Notes: generated by a model not told the origin, from the sequence alone. 64,000 nt of DNA from Massilia sp. PAMC28688 (GCF_019443445.1 NZ_CP080378.1:372001-436000); one strand, 5' to 3'; counted from the stretch's first letter, positions 1 through 7,813 are shown. Numbers and translations: made by a program.

Positions 1-359
1 GCGGCGACCTGCTGGCCAGTGCCGAGCAGCCGGCCCAGCTCCTGAAAAGCGTGACGGCCGATGTATGCTGGATGTCGGATGAACCACTCGACCTGCGCCG
101 CAAGTACTGGATCAAGCACGGCACCAAGCAGACGGCGGCCAAGATCACGGCCGTCGACACCCTGCTCGACATCAATACCCAGCAGCGCCAGCCGGCCCAG
201 GGCTTGAAGCTCAATGATATCGCGCGCATTTCACTCAATGTGCAGCAGCCGCTGGCGGCCGATGCCTATGCCGATATCCGCGCCACCGGTGCATTCATCC
301 TCATCGATGAAGTCACGCACCAGACTGTCGCGGCGGGCATGATCCGGCTCGGCGAATAA
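1..359 (+). CDS. cysN: Sulfate adenylyltransferase subunit 1, C-terminal part (5' end outside window)
   Basis: The gene enters from the left edge, open in the frame that starts at base 3, so only about the last 118 residues are visible. They match the C-terminal beta-barrel region of CysN, the EF-Tu-like GTPase subunit of ATP sulfurylase; segments such as WMSDEPLDLRRKYWIKHGT and the ending TVAAGMIRLGE are typical. With CysD, CysN activates sulfate to adenosine 5'-phosphosulfate in the cytoplasm. The GTPase motifs lie upstream of the window. cobA follows 19 bp downstream on the same strand, which fits a sulfate-assimilation operon in which siroheme synthesis serves sulfite reductase. There is no APS-kinase fusion, since the protein ends at GE followed by TAA. 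Confidence 0.93.
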   Translation, partial: GDLLASAEQPAQLLKSVTADVCWMSDEPLDLRRKYWIKHGTKQTAAKITAVDTLLDINTQQRQPAQGLKLNDIARISLNVQQPLAADAYADIRATGAFILIDEVTHQTVAAGMIRLGE

Positions 360-378
360 TCCTTCAAAGGAGAAGACC

Positions 379-1143
379 ATGGCAGCACTCGGAAAAGTCT
401 ATCTGGTGGGCGCCGGTCCCGGCGCCCAGGACCTGATTACCCTGCGCGGCGCGCGCCTGCTGGCGCAGGCCGACGTGGTGCTGCACGATGCCCTGGTCAC
501 GCCCGAGATGCTGGAACTGTGTCCGCAGGCGGAAAAAATCCTGGTCGGCAAACGCTGCGGCCAGCTCTCCACGGCGCAGGCATTCATCAACAAGCAGATG
601 GTCGACAATGCCCACAAGTTTGCGCTGGTGGTGCGCCTCAAGGGTGGCGACCCGATGCTGTTTGGCCGCGCCGACGAAGAACTGCGCGCGCTCGAAGAAG
701 CGGGCATCGAGGTGGAAGTTGTCCCCGGCATCACCACCGCCGTCGCTGCCGCCGCCGCCACCAAGCAGCCGCTCACTAAACGAGGCGTCTCGCGCAGCGT
801 CGCTTTTTTCACGTCCAGCACGGCGCCGGACGAAACAGAGCATGCGGCGATTCCGGATACCGATACGCTGGTGCAGTACATGGGCGGGCGCGAAGCGATT
901 GCCACCGCCCAGCGCATGCTGGACCAGGGCCGGCGCGCCGACACGCCAGTGGTGGTCATTGAAAACTGCAGCCGCCCGGACCAGCGCATCTTCCGCCTCA
1001 CGCTGGCCACGCTGGCGCATGGCCTGGGGCCATCCCACGGCCCGGTGCTGGTCATGCTGGGTGAGGCGATGAAGCGGCGCGACAGGCAGGCGGCCGACCC
1101 GCTGGAGGGCGAGCCGGCGCTGGTGCAGCGGCGAAGCGCCTAA
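379..1143 (+). CDS. cobA: Uroporphyrinogen-III C-methyltransferase (SUMT)
   Basis: The 254-residue protein methylates uroporphyrinogen III twice with S-adenosylmethionine to make precorrin-2, the branch-point to siroheme. The N-terminal glycine loop VGAGPGAQDLITLRG, the central KGGDPMLFGRADEE and the VPGITTAVAAAA segment are signatures of the tetrapyrrole methylase family. It is the stand-alone form, without the CysG oxidase/ferrochelatase half. A good ribosome-binding site (AAAGGAG) precedes the ATG. It follows cysN closely. A chelatase that could complete siroheme (CbiX-like) is encoded at 7867-8244. An IS5-family remnant abuts the stop codon. Confidence 0.95.
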   Translation: MAALGKVYLVGAGPGAQDLITLRGARLLAQADVVLHDALVTPEMLELCPQAEKILVGKRCGQLSTAQAFINKQMVDNAHKFALVVRLKGGDPMLFGRADEELRALEEAGIEVEVVPGITTAVAAAAATKQPLTKRGVSRSVAFFTSSTAPDETEHAAIPDTDTLVQYMGGREAIATAQRMLDQGRRADTPVVVIENCSRPDQRIFRLTLATLAHGLGPSHGPVLVMLGEAMKRRDRQAADPLEGEPALVQRRSA

Positions 1144-1160
1144 GAGCGCCTAACAAAACC
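1144..1160. repeat. Putative IS5 terminal inverted repeat
   Basis: GAGCGCCTAACAAAACC contains the transposase stop codon (minus strand) and lies at the edge of the IS5 remnant. A near-identical word in opposite orientation (GTTTTGTTAGGCGTTCT) occurs at 4160-4176. The 8-mer GCGCCTAA is repeated at 1136-1143, inside the cobA 3' end. The role as a terminal repeat is inferred from position. Confidence 0.45.
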
Positions 1161-1955
1161 TCTCGACATACCTCCAACAGATGAGTGAGCAGGCGGGCGA
1201 AAGAAACGCTTGGTGGATGTCCGCTCGCCGTTCATAACGGATGCGCAATCTGCGAAAACGGTGTAGCCGCCCCAGGGTACGTTCAACGACCCAACGCAAC
1301 CTGCCGAGCCTTTCGCGTGACTCGACCCCGTAGCGTGCTATCCGTACTGAGATTCCTAGCCGGCGCAACCAGACTCGATGTGCTCTCGAAGCGTACGCTC
1401 GATCAGCGTGCAGCTTATCTGGACGTTTCCGCGCACGGCCGGGTAGGCCTTTAACAGCTGGGATCGATTCTACGAGTGGAAAGAGCAGGCGCGAATCATG
1501 AACCTGAGCGCCGGTGGTTTTAGCCTCGAGGGGCAGGCCACGCTGATCAACTAGTAAATGATGTTTGCAGCCGAGCTTGTCGCGATCGGTCGGGTTCGGG
1601 CCAGTATGCTTCCACGAGCCGGTGCCGGTACGCTCGCGGCATCAATACAAGCTCGATTCCACATGATCTGGTCATACTCTCGAAGGCGGCGCAGGACAGC
1701 CTCGTGGATGCGCTGCCAAACACCGGCTTGCATCCATTCGTGAAGGCGACGCCAGCAGGTCATGCCGCTGCCGCACCCAAGCACGCGGCAGGTATTCCCA
1801 AAGTATTCCAGTTTTAAGAATAAATGGAATGCCAGTGAGGGCTGCCCGATCGTTAATCCGTGGTCGCCCACCCCTCAGCGAGCGAATTGGGCAGGAAGAT
1901 GCTCTTCTATAAGCGACCAAAGGTCGTCGGGAAGAAGTGCTTGGGCCAGAACTCA
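1150..1955 (-). pseudogene. IS5-family transposase, broken by frameshifts
   Basis: Read on the minus strand, an almost complete IS5-type transposase can be assembled, but only by changing frame about three times. The order is LLPDDLWSLIEEHLPAQFAR (near 1945-1885), GGRPRINDRAALTG...LWEYLPR, LGCGSGMTCWRRLHEW...CIDAASVPA, and KHTGPNPTDRDKLGCKHHLL running to ...VVERTLGRLHRFRRLRIRYE...VERFC at 1150. The DDE residues are recognisable: D in IDAAS, D in HADRAY and E in VVERT. The protein can no longer be made from one frame, so the copy is dead. Its 3' edge, starting about 1144 with GAGCGCCTAACAAAAC, lies directly after the cobA stop codon. No matching inverted end was found near 1955-2010. Confidence 0.85.
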
Positions 1956-2138
1956 GTCCGGCTACGAAAACGGCCGTCATCTGAATGCCCAGACTGAGGT
2001 CCGTGCGTCCGCTTGAATCCACACCCCAAAGCCGACGTTGACGCGGTCTTCTGTTGGCCGGTCCCTGTCGATTGCACGCGACGGGGACCGGCGCCTCAGC
2101 GGCCGGAAGCTCGCGCCTCGCAGCGGTCACTTGATCGT

Positions 2139-2525
2139 TTAAAACGGAAATGTTTCGCCGGCGGCTAAGGTATGCCCGCAGAAGGTTACGCCTGTGAACG
2201 AGGCTCCATCTAAGAGTGCGCCGTCCCAGTCCGTGGCTTCGACCGATGCCCCTTCAAAAAATGCACCCCGTAGGTCGGCATTACTAAAGTTCGCACATTT
2301 GACATTGCAATTATGGAAGCTCACCCCTTGGAGCTTTGCCCCATTGAAATTCGAGCTGTGGAACCACGAGCCTGGGCCAAACGATGCACCGTTTAACACG
2401 ACGTTAGAAAAGTCGGTGTCGTCCAATTCCGTATCTGGAAAACTGCGCTCACCGGCCGCATACCTCTGCAAGAGCTCTGCGAGAGATTCTGGCGCAATGT
2501 ATTCATCGGATGGGTTCTTCGTCAT
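2139..2525 (-). CDS. Pentapeptide-repeat protein
   Basis: The 128-residue protein has a short helical N-terminus (SLAELLQRYAAGERSF). From about residue 38 it carries pentapeptide A(D/N)LXX repeats, for example SSNFNGAKLQ, CANFSNADLRGAFFEGA and DGALLDGASFTG. Such repeats fold into a right-handed square beta-helix. Known members bind proteins or mimic DNA, but nothing here identifies a target. It ends shortly after the repeats. It stands alone between the IS5 remnant and a MITE-like element, and its lower GC suggests horizontal acquisition. The product class is clear; the function is unknown. Confidence 0.8.
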   Translation of the reverse strand: MTKNPSDEYIAPESLAELLQRYAAGERSFPDTELDDTDFSNVVLNGASFGPGSWFHSSNFNGAKLQGVSFHNCNVKCANFSNADLRGAFFEGASVEATDWDGALLDGASFTGVTFCGHTLAAGETFPF

Positions 2526-2573
2526 GTCGAGTCGATTGTACAGATGTTTACTGAAGATCGAATGACCGCATTT

Positions 2574-2722
2574 GGCCCAGGCTGTGTAAAAACGCGAATG
2601 CGCCGAGGTGGCCGGAGCATTCGACCCTTTAGAACTCGCGCCACGGCGTTTTCTCGGTGTCGGGAATGGTTAGGAGACCCCTGAAAACGCACCGATTCTG
2701 CGTTTTTACACAGGCTGGGCCG
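2574..2722. mobile_element. MITE-like element with about 22-bp terminal inverted repeats
   Basis: The left end GGCCCAGGCTGTGTAAAAAC (from 2574) and the right end, reading inwards on the other strand from 2722 as GGCCCAGCCTGTGTAAAAAC, form an inverted repeat with one mismatch. It encloses about 100 bp with no open frame. The same terminal word occurs at both ends of the IS1182-family element at 39945-41627. The interior does not obviously resemble that IS. It is best read as a non-autonomous element mobilised by that or a related transposase. Confidence 0.65.
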
Positions 2723-2757
2723 AAACCGGCCTGTCGGCCAATGATAGCAGCTTGCTA
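2718..2757. repeat. Intergenic repeat, copy 1
   Basis: The stretch GGCCGAAACCGGCCTGTC followed by ATGATAGCAGCTTGCTA matches copy 2 at 4065-4108 and, in part, copies at 38197-38257, 39040-39123 and 39861-39944. All copies lie between small minus-strand orphan genes. This copy directly abuts the MITE-like element. Confidence 0.6.
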
Positions 2758-2976
2758 GGGGAAAACTCTACCAGAACCCCGACCGGCCGGAATCGCCCCA
2801 AACCGGACGATCACTGCTGGCCTACTGATTTCAACTACGCAAGTCGTCCGCTCTGAATTTATTGAAAAGTGACTCGTCCCGCCAGCCATCCTCAGCAACG
2901 ACGGTGCAATCGGTAGTTGACCTTCACCATCAGCCACATGTGTCAGAGAGCTGGGTCGCAACCACCGCCCCCAACC

Positions 2977-3435
2977 TCACAGGTTTGAAAGTGGCAACCG
3001 TCCAGAAGCCGGCAGCCATTGAGCTGTTGAACGAACAGGTTCCCCTTTCAATACCTGCGATAGGCGGGGAGAATGAAACGAGATAAATCCGTCACTAGGT
3101 GAGTTCATTTCGATCTTCCACGAGAACGAGGTGTAACCATTCGGGTACCTATGGACCTCTCGATGAATTTCACTGATCGTCATAGGTTGTAGCGAAGCAG
3201 AGGATGAGGCGTAATCAACAGAAATTACTAAATTTGTAGCTTCATGGAAAACCAGCTTCGCCGGGGCCACGACGAAAGAAAAAACTGCTTCGTCACCCGT
3301 TGGCGGAAGCCACTCAAGAATGTAGTCGATGTCTAGCGTCAGCTGACCGCTGCAGCCGTCATCCCCTTCGGCGATATGAAATCCGTGGATTGCATTGTCG
3401 TGCCAGCTCATACCTTCAAATATGTCTGCTGTCAT
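2977..3435 (-). CDS. Conserved hypothetical protein
   Basis: The 152-residue protein is not assigned to a characterised family. It begins MTADIFEGMSWHDNAIHGFH and alternates short beta-type segments (LTLDIDYILEWL, FSFVVAPAKLVFH, LVISVDY), suggesting a small soluble beta-sandwich. It has no signal peptide, membrane segment or obvious catalytic motif. Composition is less GC-rich than the flanking housekeeping genes. It belongs to a run of small minus-strand genes separated by the intergenic repeat. The gene call rests on length, coherent composition and my recollection of similar hypothetical proteins in other proteobacteria. Confidence 0.6.
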   Translation of the reverse strand: MTADIFEGMSWHDNAIHGFHIAEGDDGCSGQLTLDIDYILEWLPPTGDEAVFSFVVAPAKLVFHEATNLVISVDYASSSASLQPMTISEIHREVHRYPNGYTSFSWKIEMNSPSDGFISFHSPRLSQVLKGEPVRSTAQWLPASGRLPLSNL

Positions 3436-3592
3436 AGGTTCTGTTTTAATTTCATTCCGGGTTTTTCAGTAGTGGTAAGCAGCGTCAAATTGCGAACGGC
3501 AGCTTCTGGCCGACATCCGCAGATTGTTCTCGACGGCGACCGGGGCGGACGCCAGGGCTGCTGCCTCCCCACTGCTGGCATGTGCGTGCCGG

Positions 3593-4027
3593 TTAAACAG
3601 GAGGGAAATCGTCGTACGATCTGGGCAAGTACCCCCATATCCTGAGTACATCGCCGCGCACTTCGAGTTCGAAACCAATGGCATCGACGACGTTCGAAAT
3701 CTCTTCCGTATGATCGATAACTTTAGATCTAAGAAGCCGCCCCTCCGCCGGCACACCCTCGTACAAGCCGATGTCGAACCACTCAACCGACGCGAATGGA
3801 AAAGGCAAATGGTAAAACCACTCAACATCCCAACCAGAAATACGGCCTGTGACCGACTTGGACCTATACGATGGACGCCAACCGGTCTGGTTTCGGAAAT
3901 AGCTAATCAGCCCATCCCAGCGAGTATTGCTCGAGGCGCGTGCCAAATTTCTGGCAGATACAGCAGCATCGATCCTTTTGCGGGTCGCATCATCATTCGC
4001 AATGCCTGCGCGCGGCAATTCGTCCAT
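3593..4027 (-). CDS. Conserved hypothetical protein (DUF6678-like)
   Basis: The 144-residue protein has a tryptophan/tyrosine-rich core (SGWDVEWFYHLPFPFASVEW) followed by an acidic and hydrophobic C-terminus. That core resembles what I recall of the DUF6678 family, but this is a memory-based match. There is no signal peptide or membrane segment. The ATG at 4027 is preceded by AAAGAGAG, a plausible ribosome-binding site, and behind it lies an intergenic repeat copy. Like its neighbours it is a single orphan gene of low GC. Function unknown. Confidence 0.6.
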   Translation of the reverse strand: MDELPRAGIANDDATRKRIDAAVSARNLARASSNTRWDGLISYFRNQTGWRPSYRSKSVTGRISGWDVEWFYHLPFPFASVEWFDIGLYEGVPAEGRLLRSKVIDHTEEISNVVDAIGFELEVRGDVLRIWGYLPRSYDDFPPV

Positions 4028-4064
4028 TTAACTCTCTTTAACTTCGACGTCCGACCGTCCGCTG

Positions 4065-4108
4065 TTGGCCCGAAAGCGGCCTGTCCAGGGATGATAGCAC
4101 CTTGCCAA
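4065..4108. repeat. Intergenic repeat, copy 2
   Basis: TTGGCCCGAAAGCGGCCTGTC followed by ATGATAGCACCTTGCCAA is closely similar to copy 1 at 2718-2757. It lies just upstream of the minus-strand gene at 3593-4027 and is preceded by GACGTCCGACCGTCCGCTG. Confidence 0.6.
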
Positions 4109-4159
4109 GTGGAAAGCATCATCAACGTTTACGACCCACCACAACTAGCAAGTAGCAGT

Positions 4160-4176
4160 TTTGTTAGGCGTTCTAA
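4160..4176. repeat. Isolated copy of the IS5-end word
   Basis: GTTTTGTTAGGCGTTCT differs by one base from the inverted form of the IS5 remnant end at 1144. The two face each other across about 3 kb. No transposase fragment adjoins this copy. Confidence 0.4.
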
Positions 4177-4324
4177 GCTTCCGTGGCGCGGCCTCGGTCA
4201 CATCGCGCAAAGGGTTCGCAAGCTTCCGTCTTCTTTGGCTCCATTGGGGACTTGCCTGCCAGCCCGGTGGGGGCACGGCACCGAATCAGGGAACAAGCTT
4301 GCAGCCCAGCGCACCTGCCTGCGT

Positions 4325-4819
4325 TTATTTCACTGGCCCGTGATCAAAACTGAGCACCCGGGCAACCTGCCACTGCCCATTCTTGATGAGCAGCGTGTGC
4401 GCAAAGCGCGCCCTGCCCTCCAGCCGCTCCGGCTGGCCCTTGTTCAGATGGTAGAAGTAATGCTCGCCGACGATGACGGCGCCATACACCGCGCCGTTGC
4501 TCTTGAGGGGATAGAACTGCACCGTCCCTGGCACGTCCTGCCGTCGCAAGCGCCAGTCCGGCTTGCCGCAGATATTCCGATTGGTCGCCTCGGCGAATGC
4601 CTGCCGTCCACGCATCTTGCCACCAATGTCATGATAGAACTCAAGATCCTCAGAATTCATCATCGTCATTTTCTGCACTTCGCAATCGTTGAAGGCTTTC
4701 CAATAAGCGCTGTCGAACTGGCGCAAGCTGGCTTCCCAATTTTCGTTGGTAACTTGCGCGGCTGCAGTGACTGGTGCGACGAGCGTGGCCAGCAAGGCGG
4801 CGATGAGAGCGGGTTTCAT
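4325..4819 (-). CDS. Secreted NTF2-like (DUF4440/SnoaL-type) protein
   Basis: The 164-residue protein begins with a typical signal peptide (MKPALIAALLATLVAPVTAAA, cleavage near residue 22), so it is exported to the periplasm. The mature part reads as a cystatin-like NTF2 fold: an N-terminal helix with FDSAYWKAFNDCEVQKM, then strands LEFYHDIGGKMRGRQAF, then ARFAHTLLIKNGQWQVARVL at the end. The last motif is characteristic of DUF4440. Members bind small ligands or have unknown roles. It stands alone, and its composition is closer to the core genome than that of the genes at 2139-4027. Confidence 0.8.
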   Translation of the reverse strand: MKPALIAALLATLVAPVTAAAQVTNENWEASLRQFDSAYWKAFNDCEVQKMTMMNSEDLEFYHDIGGKMRGRQAFAEATNRNICGKPDWRLRRQDVPGTVQFYPLKSNGAVYGAVIVGEHYFYHLNKGQPERLEGRARFAHTLLIKNGQWQVARVLSFDHGPVK

Positions 4820-5033
4820 ATTCTCCGAGATGCGAGTTGATCAAGCAGACAGCATAGGTCAGCCATCACGCACACGCGAGCGCGCCGGGACAATTGGTGG
4901 ATTCGGTGAGATCAACGGGGCTTATCGGCGATGAGTGGCCTTTTGGCAGTCCGTCATGGCGTCTTTTCGCTGCTAACTTGCGTTCGTCAGGTTCGCGCTT
5001 TTACAGGCCGACAGCCGCTTCCTTTCATCGTTT

Positions 5034-5453
5034 TCAACCGCGCAGCTCAAACCGCCCATCGTGCTCGGCAATTTCCCACTGCAGCTTGTCGGCGCTGGCA
5101 TACGTTTCTTCGGCGATGCGGTTCAGGCGCGAGATGGCGCGCTCGATGCGCTCGCTGAGCCGGACACCGTGCATGCCGGAGAGCTGGCAGCGGATGTCGC
5201 GGATATCTTCCTTGAGATGCTTGAGTGCTTGGCGCAGTGAGGCATCGTCATCAACCGGTTCGTCCCCCCCGCCGGCGCGCATCCCCGCCCTGAGCAGGTC
5301 GATTTTCTTGCCCATGCCGGTGAGACGGTCGGCCACACGGTCCAGCCGCATGGCGCAGCGGCGTTCAGCCCCCAGGGCCGCCAGCCAGGCTTGCACGCGC
5401 TGCACCACGCCCTGGAGATCACGAAAGAGAAATTTGAGAGTAGCGCTGAGCAT
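5034..5453 (-). CDS. Hypothetical helical/coiled-coil protein
   Basis: The 139-residue protein starts MLSATLKFLFRDLQGVVQRV and is predicted to be almost entirely helical and charged (RLDRVADRLTGMGKKIDLL; SLRQALKHLKEDIRDIRCQL; ERIERAISRLNRIAEETY). Heptad-like spacing suggests coiled coils. There is no signal peptide. It is transcribed divergently from hemP, with the Fur-controlled promoter in between. I do not recognise a family. GC and codon use match the core genome, which supports it as a real gene. Confidence 0.65.
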   Translation of the reverse strand: MLSATLKFLFRDLQGVVQRVQAWLAALGAERRCAMRLDRVADRLTGMGKKIDLLRAGMRAGGGDEPVDDDASLRQALKHLKEDIRDIRCQLSGMHGVRLSERIERAISRLNRIAEETYASADKLQWEIAEHDGRFELRG

Positions 5454-5575
5454 GGCTAGATCCGATCGTCATCGTTGAAGTGATCACGAAAGTCTGGCCC
5501 CCCGGCGCAAGGCCGTCAAACGGCAAAGCCGCCTTTCCGACTGATGCAAAACAAAGGTGACGCAGATTGCGGCGC

Positions 5576-5604
5576 TTGCATTCCAAGAAAACATCGTCCA
5601 TAAT
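5576..5604 (+). promoter_or_regulatory. Probable sigma-70 promoter of hemP
   Basis: TTGCAT at 5576-5581 and CATAAT at 5599-5604 are separated by 17 bp and point to hemP. The Fur box starts 4 bp downstream of the -10, so bound Fur would block initiation. Confidence 0.55.
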
Positions 5605-5607
5605 CTA

Positions 5608-5626
5608 AATGAGAATTGTTCTCATT
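5608..5626. promoter_or_regulatory. Fur box
   Basis: AATGAGAATTGTTCTCATT is a perfect 8-3-8 inverted repeat of the form found in Fur operators (AATGAGAA/TTCTCATT). It overlaps the expected transcription start of hemP, which predicts repression by iron-loaded Fur. Confidence 0.85.
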
Positions 5627-5641
5627 CAAAAAAGGTGATCA

Positions 5642-5824
5642 ATGAACCTCCCGGAAATGACTCCCAGGACAGTGCCAAGCTCCAGTCCCGCAGCGCCGGC
5701 CCCGGCACAGCGGGTCAAGAGCGAGGACTTGCTCAGACAAGCCAAGTACGTCGAGATCGAGCACGAAGGCAAGATCTACGAACTGCGTGTCACGCGCCTG
5801 AACAAGCTGATTCTGACGGCATAG
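5642..5824 (+). CDS. hemP: Hemin uptake protein HemP
   Basis: The 60-residue protein ends with the HemP core: ...SEDLLRQAKYVEIEHEGKIYELRVTRLNKLILTA, where the EGKIYELRVTRLNKLILT block is diagnostic. HemP is a small cytoplasmic protein that in betaproteobacteria acts with iron- and heme-uptake genes, probably as an activator of heme receptor genes. The ATG is preceded by AAAAGGTG. A perfect Fur box lies 16 bp upstream, so expression should rise under iron starvation. No heme receptor lies beside it; the next gene is a small unknown one. Confidence 0.92.
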   Translation: MNLPEMTPRTVPSSSPAAPAPAQRVKSEDLLRQAKYVEIEHEGKIYELRVTRLNKLILTA

Positions 5825-5904
5825 CACTGTCTACCCTCTCCCCTAGCCAGCCATCCGCTCTCCCGGCGGTAGCCAGCCAACCACCCTACATCGCGGAAGT
5901 TGCA

Positions 5905-6198
5905 ATGGCTATCAATCTGGCAAAGCCCACCATTCCCGGCCCGGAGCTGCTCGTCTCCAGCGCCCTGCACCTGATGACCCACTACAGCGCCCAGGCCAGC
6001 GACAGCGGCGCCTGCGTCAAACTGGCGTCAGTGATCGAGCGCCACCTCAAGGCACTGGCGGCACATACGGAACTTAACCCGGTCCTGCGCGCGACCTGCC
6101 AGCAGTTATCGGAACAATGGGCGGGCGTGGTTGATCGCAGCTTGCCTGCGCCGGCGCGCCGCTCCCTGTTCGAACGCTTTTCGACCTGCCGCGACTGA
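5905..6198 (+). CDS. Small conserved hypothetical protein downstream of hemP
   Basis: The frame gives a 97-residue protein from the ATG at 5905, which has GGAAG about 6 bp upstream. It is helical with no signal peptide (PELLVSSALHLMTHYSAQAS; KLASVIERHLKALAAH) and ends RSLFERFSTCRD. The same frame stays open upstream but would overlap hemP out of frame, so the internal ATG is preferred. It follows hemP by 80 bp and may be cotranscribed and iron-regulated. I do not recognise a characterised family. Confidence 0.65.
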   Translation: MAINLAKPTIPGPELLVSSALHLMTHYSAQASDSGACVKLASVIERHLKALAAHTELNPVLRATCQQLSEQWAGVVDRSLPAPARRSLFERFSTCRD

Positions 6199-6205
6199 AG
6201 GTTTT

Positions 6206-7813
6206 TCAGGCAAGTGCCACGGCGCTGGCGAACGGCGCCATGCTTGCGCCATCCACGCCGTGCGCAAACAGCATGTGGTGCTGGGCAAACGCCGGCGGCA
6301 ATGCGCAGGCACTGGCAGAGAGGTTGACCGCCACCAGCAGCCGTTCCTGCGCATTGCTGCGCCAGTACATGAGCAGCGTGGCCGAGCCACTGCGCACGAA
6401 ATGCACGGCGCCCTCGCGCAGGGCTGAATGCGCGCGCCGCAGCGCAATGAGCGCCTGGTAATGACGGAAGGTCGGCTCGTCAAAGCTGTTCCAGTCAAGG
6501 TGGAAGTCACCGAACAGTGAGCGCCAGTCTTCCCAGCGCGGCTCGTTGAATTCCTGCCCCATCAGGATGTGCGGTACGCCATCGAGCGTGAAGATGACGG
6601 AAGCGGTAGCCTTGTGCAGCCCGGGCCCGAAGAACCGGTGCGCCCGCCCCTGCTCCTTTTCTTCCAGCCAGCGCATCCGCAGCGCGCCGCGGGGAAAGGT
6701 GTAGGTCGACTCTTCCCACTGCCAGCGGAAAGTGTCGGCCCCGGCCTCGCCGTCCGCGATGGCGCGCATGGTGGCGCGGGCACCGCCGTCATAAGTGAGG
6801 TCGCAGGCATCGAGATGATGCAGTTCGTCGGTTGACTGGGCAATGAGCGCAATGTCCGCCCGCACCGCCTGCAGCGCCGGGCGAATCTCGTCGAGAAAGT
6901 CGAGCGGGGTAATGTCGGCATCGTCAAAGCGCATGCCGTCAAAGCCGAAATCGCGAATCCAGCCGGCCATGGTGTCGAGCAGCCAGGCGCGCAGGGGGCG
7001 GCTGGAAAAATCGAACCCGGCGAAATACGCACGCTCAGGCACCAGGTAACACAGTTCGCCACTGGCGGTACGGGTGAACCAGTCGGGATGGGTCGCAGTC
7101 AGCACATTGTCCACGCTGGCGCGGTTCAGGGTCCAGTCCATGAGCACACGCATGCCGCGCGCGTGGATATCGTCAATCAAGGCGCGCAGCTCGGCGGCCG
7201 ACCCCAGCTCCGGATCAATGGCCGTGAAGTCGCGCACCGCGTACGGGTCGCCCGCTGCGCCCCTGCGCCCACGCTCGCCAATGGGATGAAACGGCATGAG
7301 CCACACAATCGTCACGCCCAGCTCCTGCAGATAGCCGAGGCGCTCGCGCACTCCGCCAAAGGTCGCGCCAAAGGCGCGCACCGACAGCTGGTAGATGACG
7401 CCATCGCGCAGCCATTGCGGACTGCTCACTGCAGTACGGCGGCGATACAGGTCGCCCGGCGTCTGCCGCGCCACTTCGCCGGTACGCACGAACACGTCGC
7501 CAAATTCATTGATCGTGAAAGACGAATTATCCTGGGCGTCTTCCGAGACCCAGGGATTGGCCGGGTCGCGTATCCAGTCACGCCCATTGACCACATACTT
7601 GTAATGGTGCCGTCCCGGCCCGGCGGCGACCGTGGTCTGCCAGGTGCTGGCGCCCACCCGCACCAGCGGCGCGGCCGTGCCGACCCAATGGTTGAAGGTG
7701 CCGGCGACAGCGACCGATTCGATGCCGGGCCCGCCCTCAAAAGTGAATCGGATACCGCGCGCGGTTTTTTGCGGCAGCAGGTCTGGCCGGATGGGGAATT
7801 TGGTGTCTTTCAT
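6206..7813 (-). CDS. GH13-like alpha-amylase family protein with degenerate active site
   Basis: The 535-residue protein has an N-terminal carbohydrate-binding/early-set domain (about 18-100; VAVAGTFNHW, HHYKYVVNGRDWIRD), then a GH13 barrel starting at DGVIYQLSVRAFG (137 on). The nucleophile region GFDGMRFDDAD is kept (Asp297). The general-acid position reads IALIAQST, with Gln326 where Glu is expected. The usual NHD reads WLEEKEQGRA (residues 385-387 are E-K-E). Region I reads DWTLNR in place of DxxxNH. The protein therefore looks like an amylase relative that has lost much of its catalytic machinery. It has no signal peptide, so it is cytoplasmic. It lies 53 bp downstream of cbiX on the same strand and may be read through. 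Confidence 0.8.
   Translation of the reverse strand: MKDTKFPIRPDLLPQKTARGIRFTFEGGPGIESVAVAGTFNHWVGTAAPLVRVGASTWQTTVAAGPGRHHYKYVVNGRDWIRDPANPWVSEDAQDNSSFTINEFGDVFVRTGEVARQTPGDLYRRRTAVSSPQWLRDGVIYQLSVRAFGATFGGVRERLGYLQELGVTIVWLMPFHPIGERGRRGAAGDPYAVRDFTAIDPELGSAAELRALIDDIHARGMRVLMDWTLNRASVDNVLTATHPDWFTRTASGELCYLVPERAYFAGFDFSSRPLRAWLLDTMAGWIRDFGFDGMRFDDADITPLDFLDEIRPALQAVRADIALIAQSTDELHHLDACDLTYDGGARATMRAIADGEAGADTFRWQWEESTYTFPRGALRMRWLEEKEQGRAHRFFGPGLHKATASVIFTLDGVPHILMGQEFNEPRWEDWRSLFGDFHLDWNSFDEPTFRHYQALIALRRAHSALREGAVHFVRSGSATLLMYWRSNAQERLLVAVNLSASACALPPAFAQHHMLFAHGVDGASMAPFASAVALA

Noticed and set aside
2755..2961. 68-residue minus-strand frame
   Set aside because: Lies in intergenic sequence overlapping repeat copy 1, with no ribosome-binding site or recognisable composition.
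3524..4840. 438-residue plus-strand frame
   Set aside because: Covers the two minus-strand genes at 3593-4027 and 4325-4819 and the repeat between them. The translated repeat and lack of domain pattern argue against coding.
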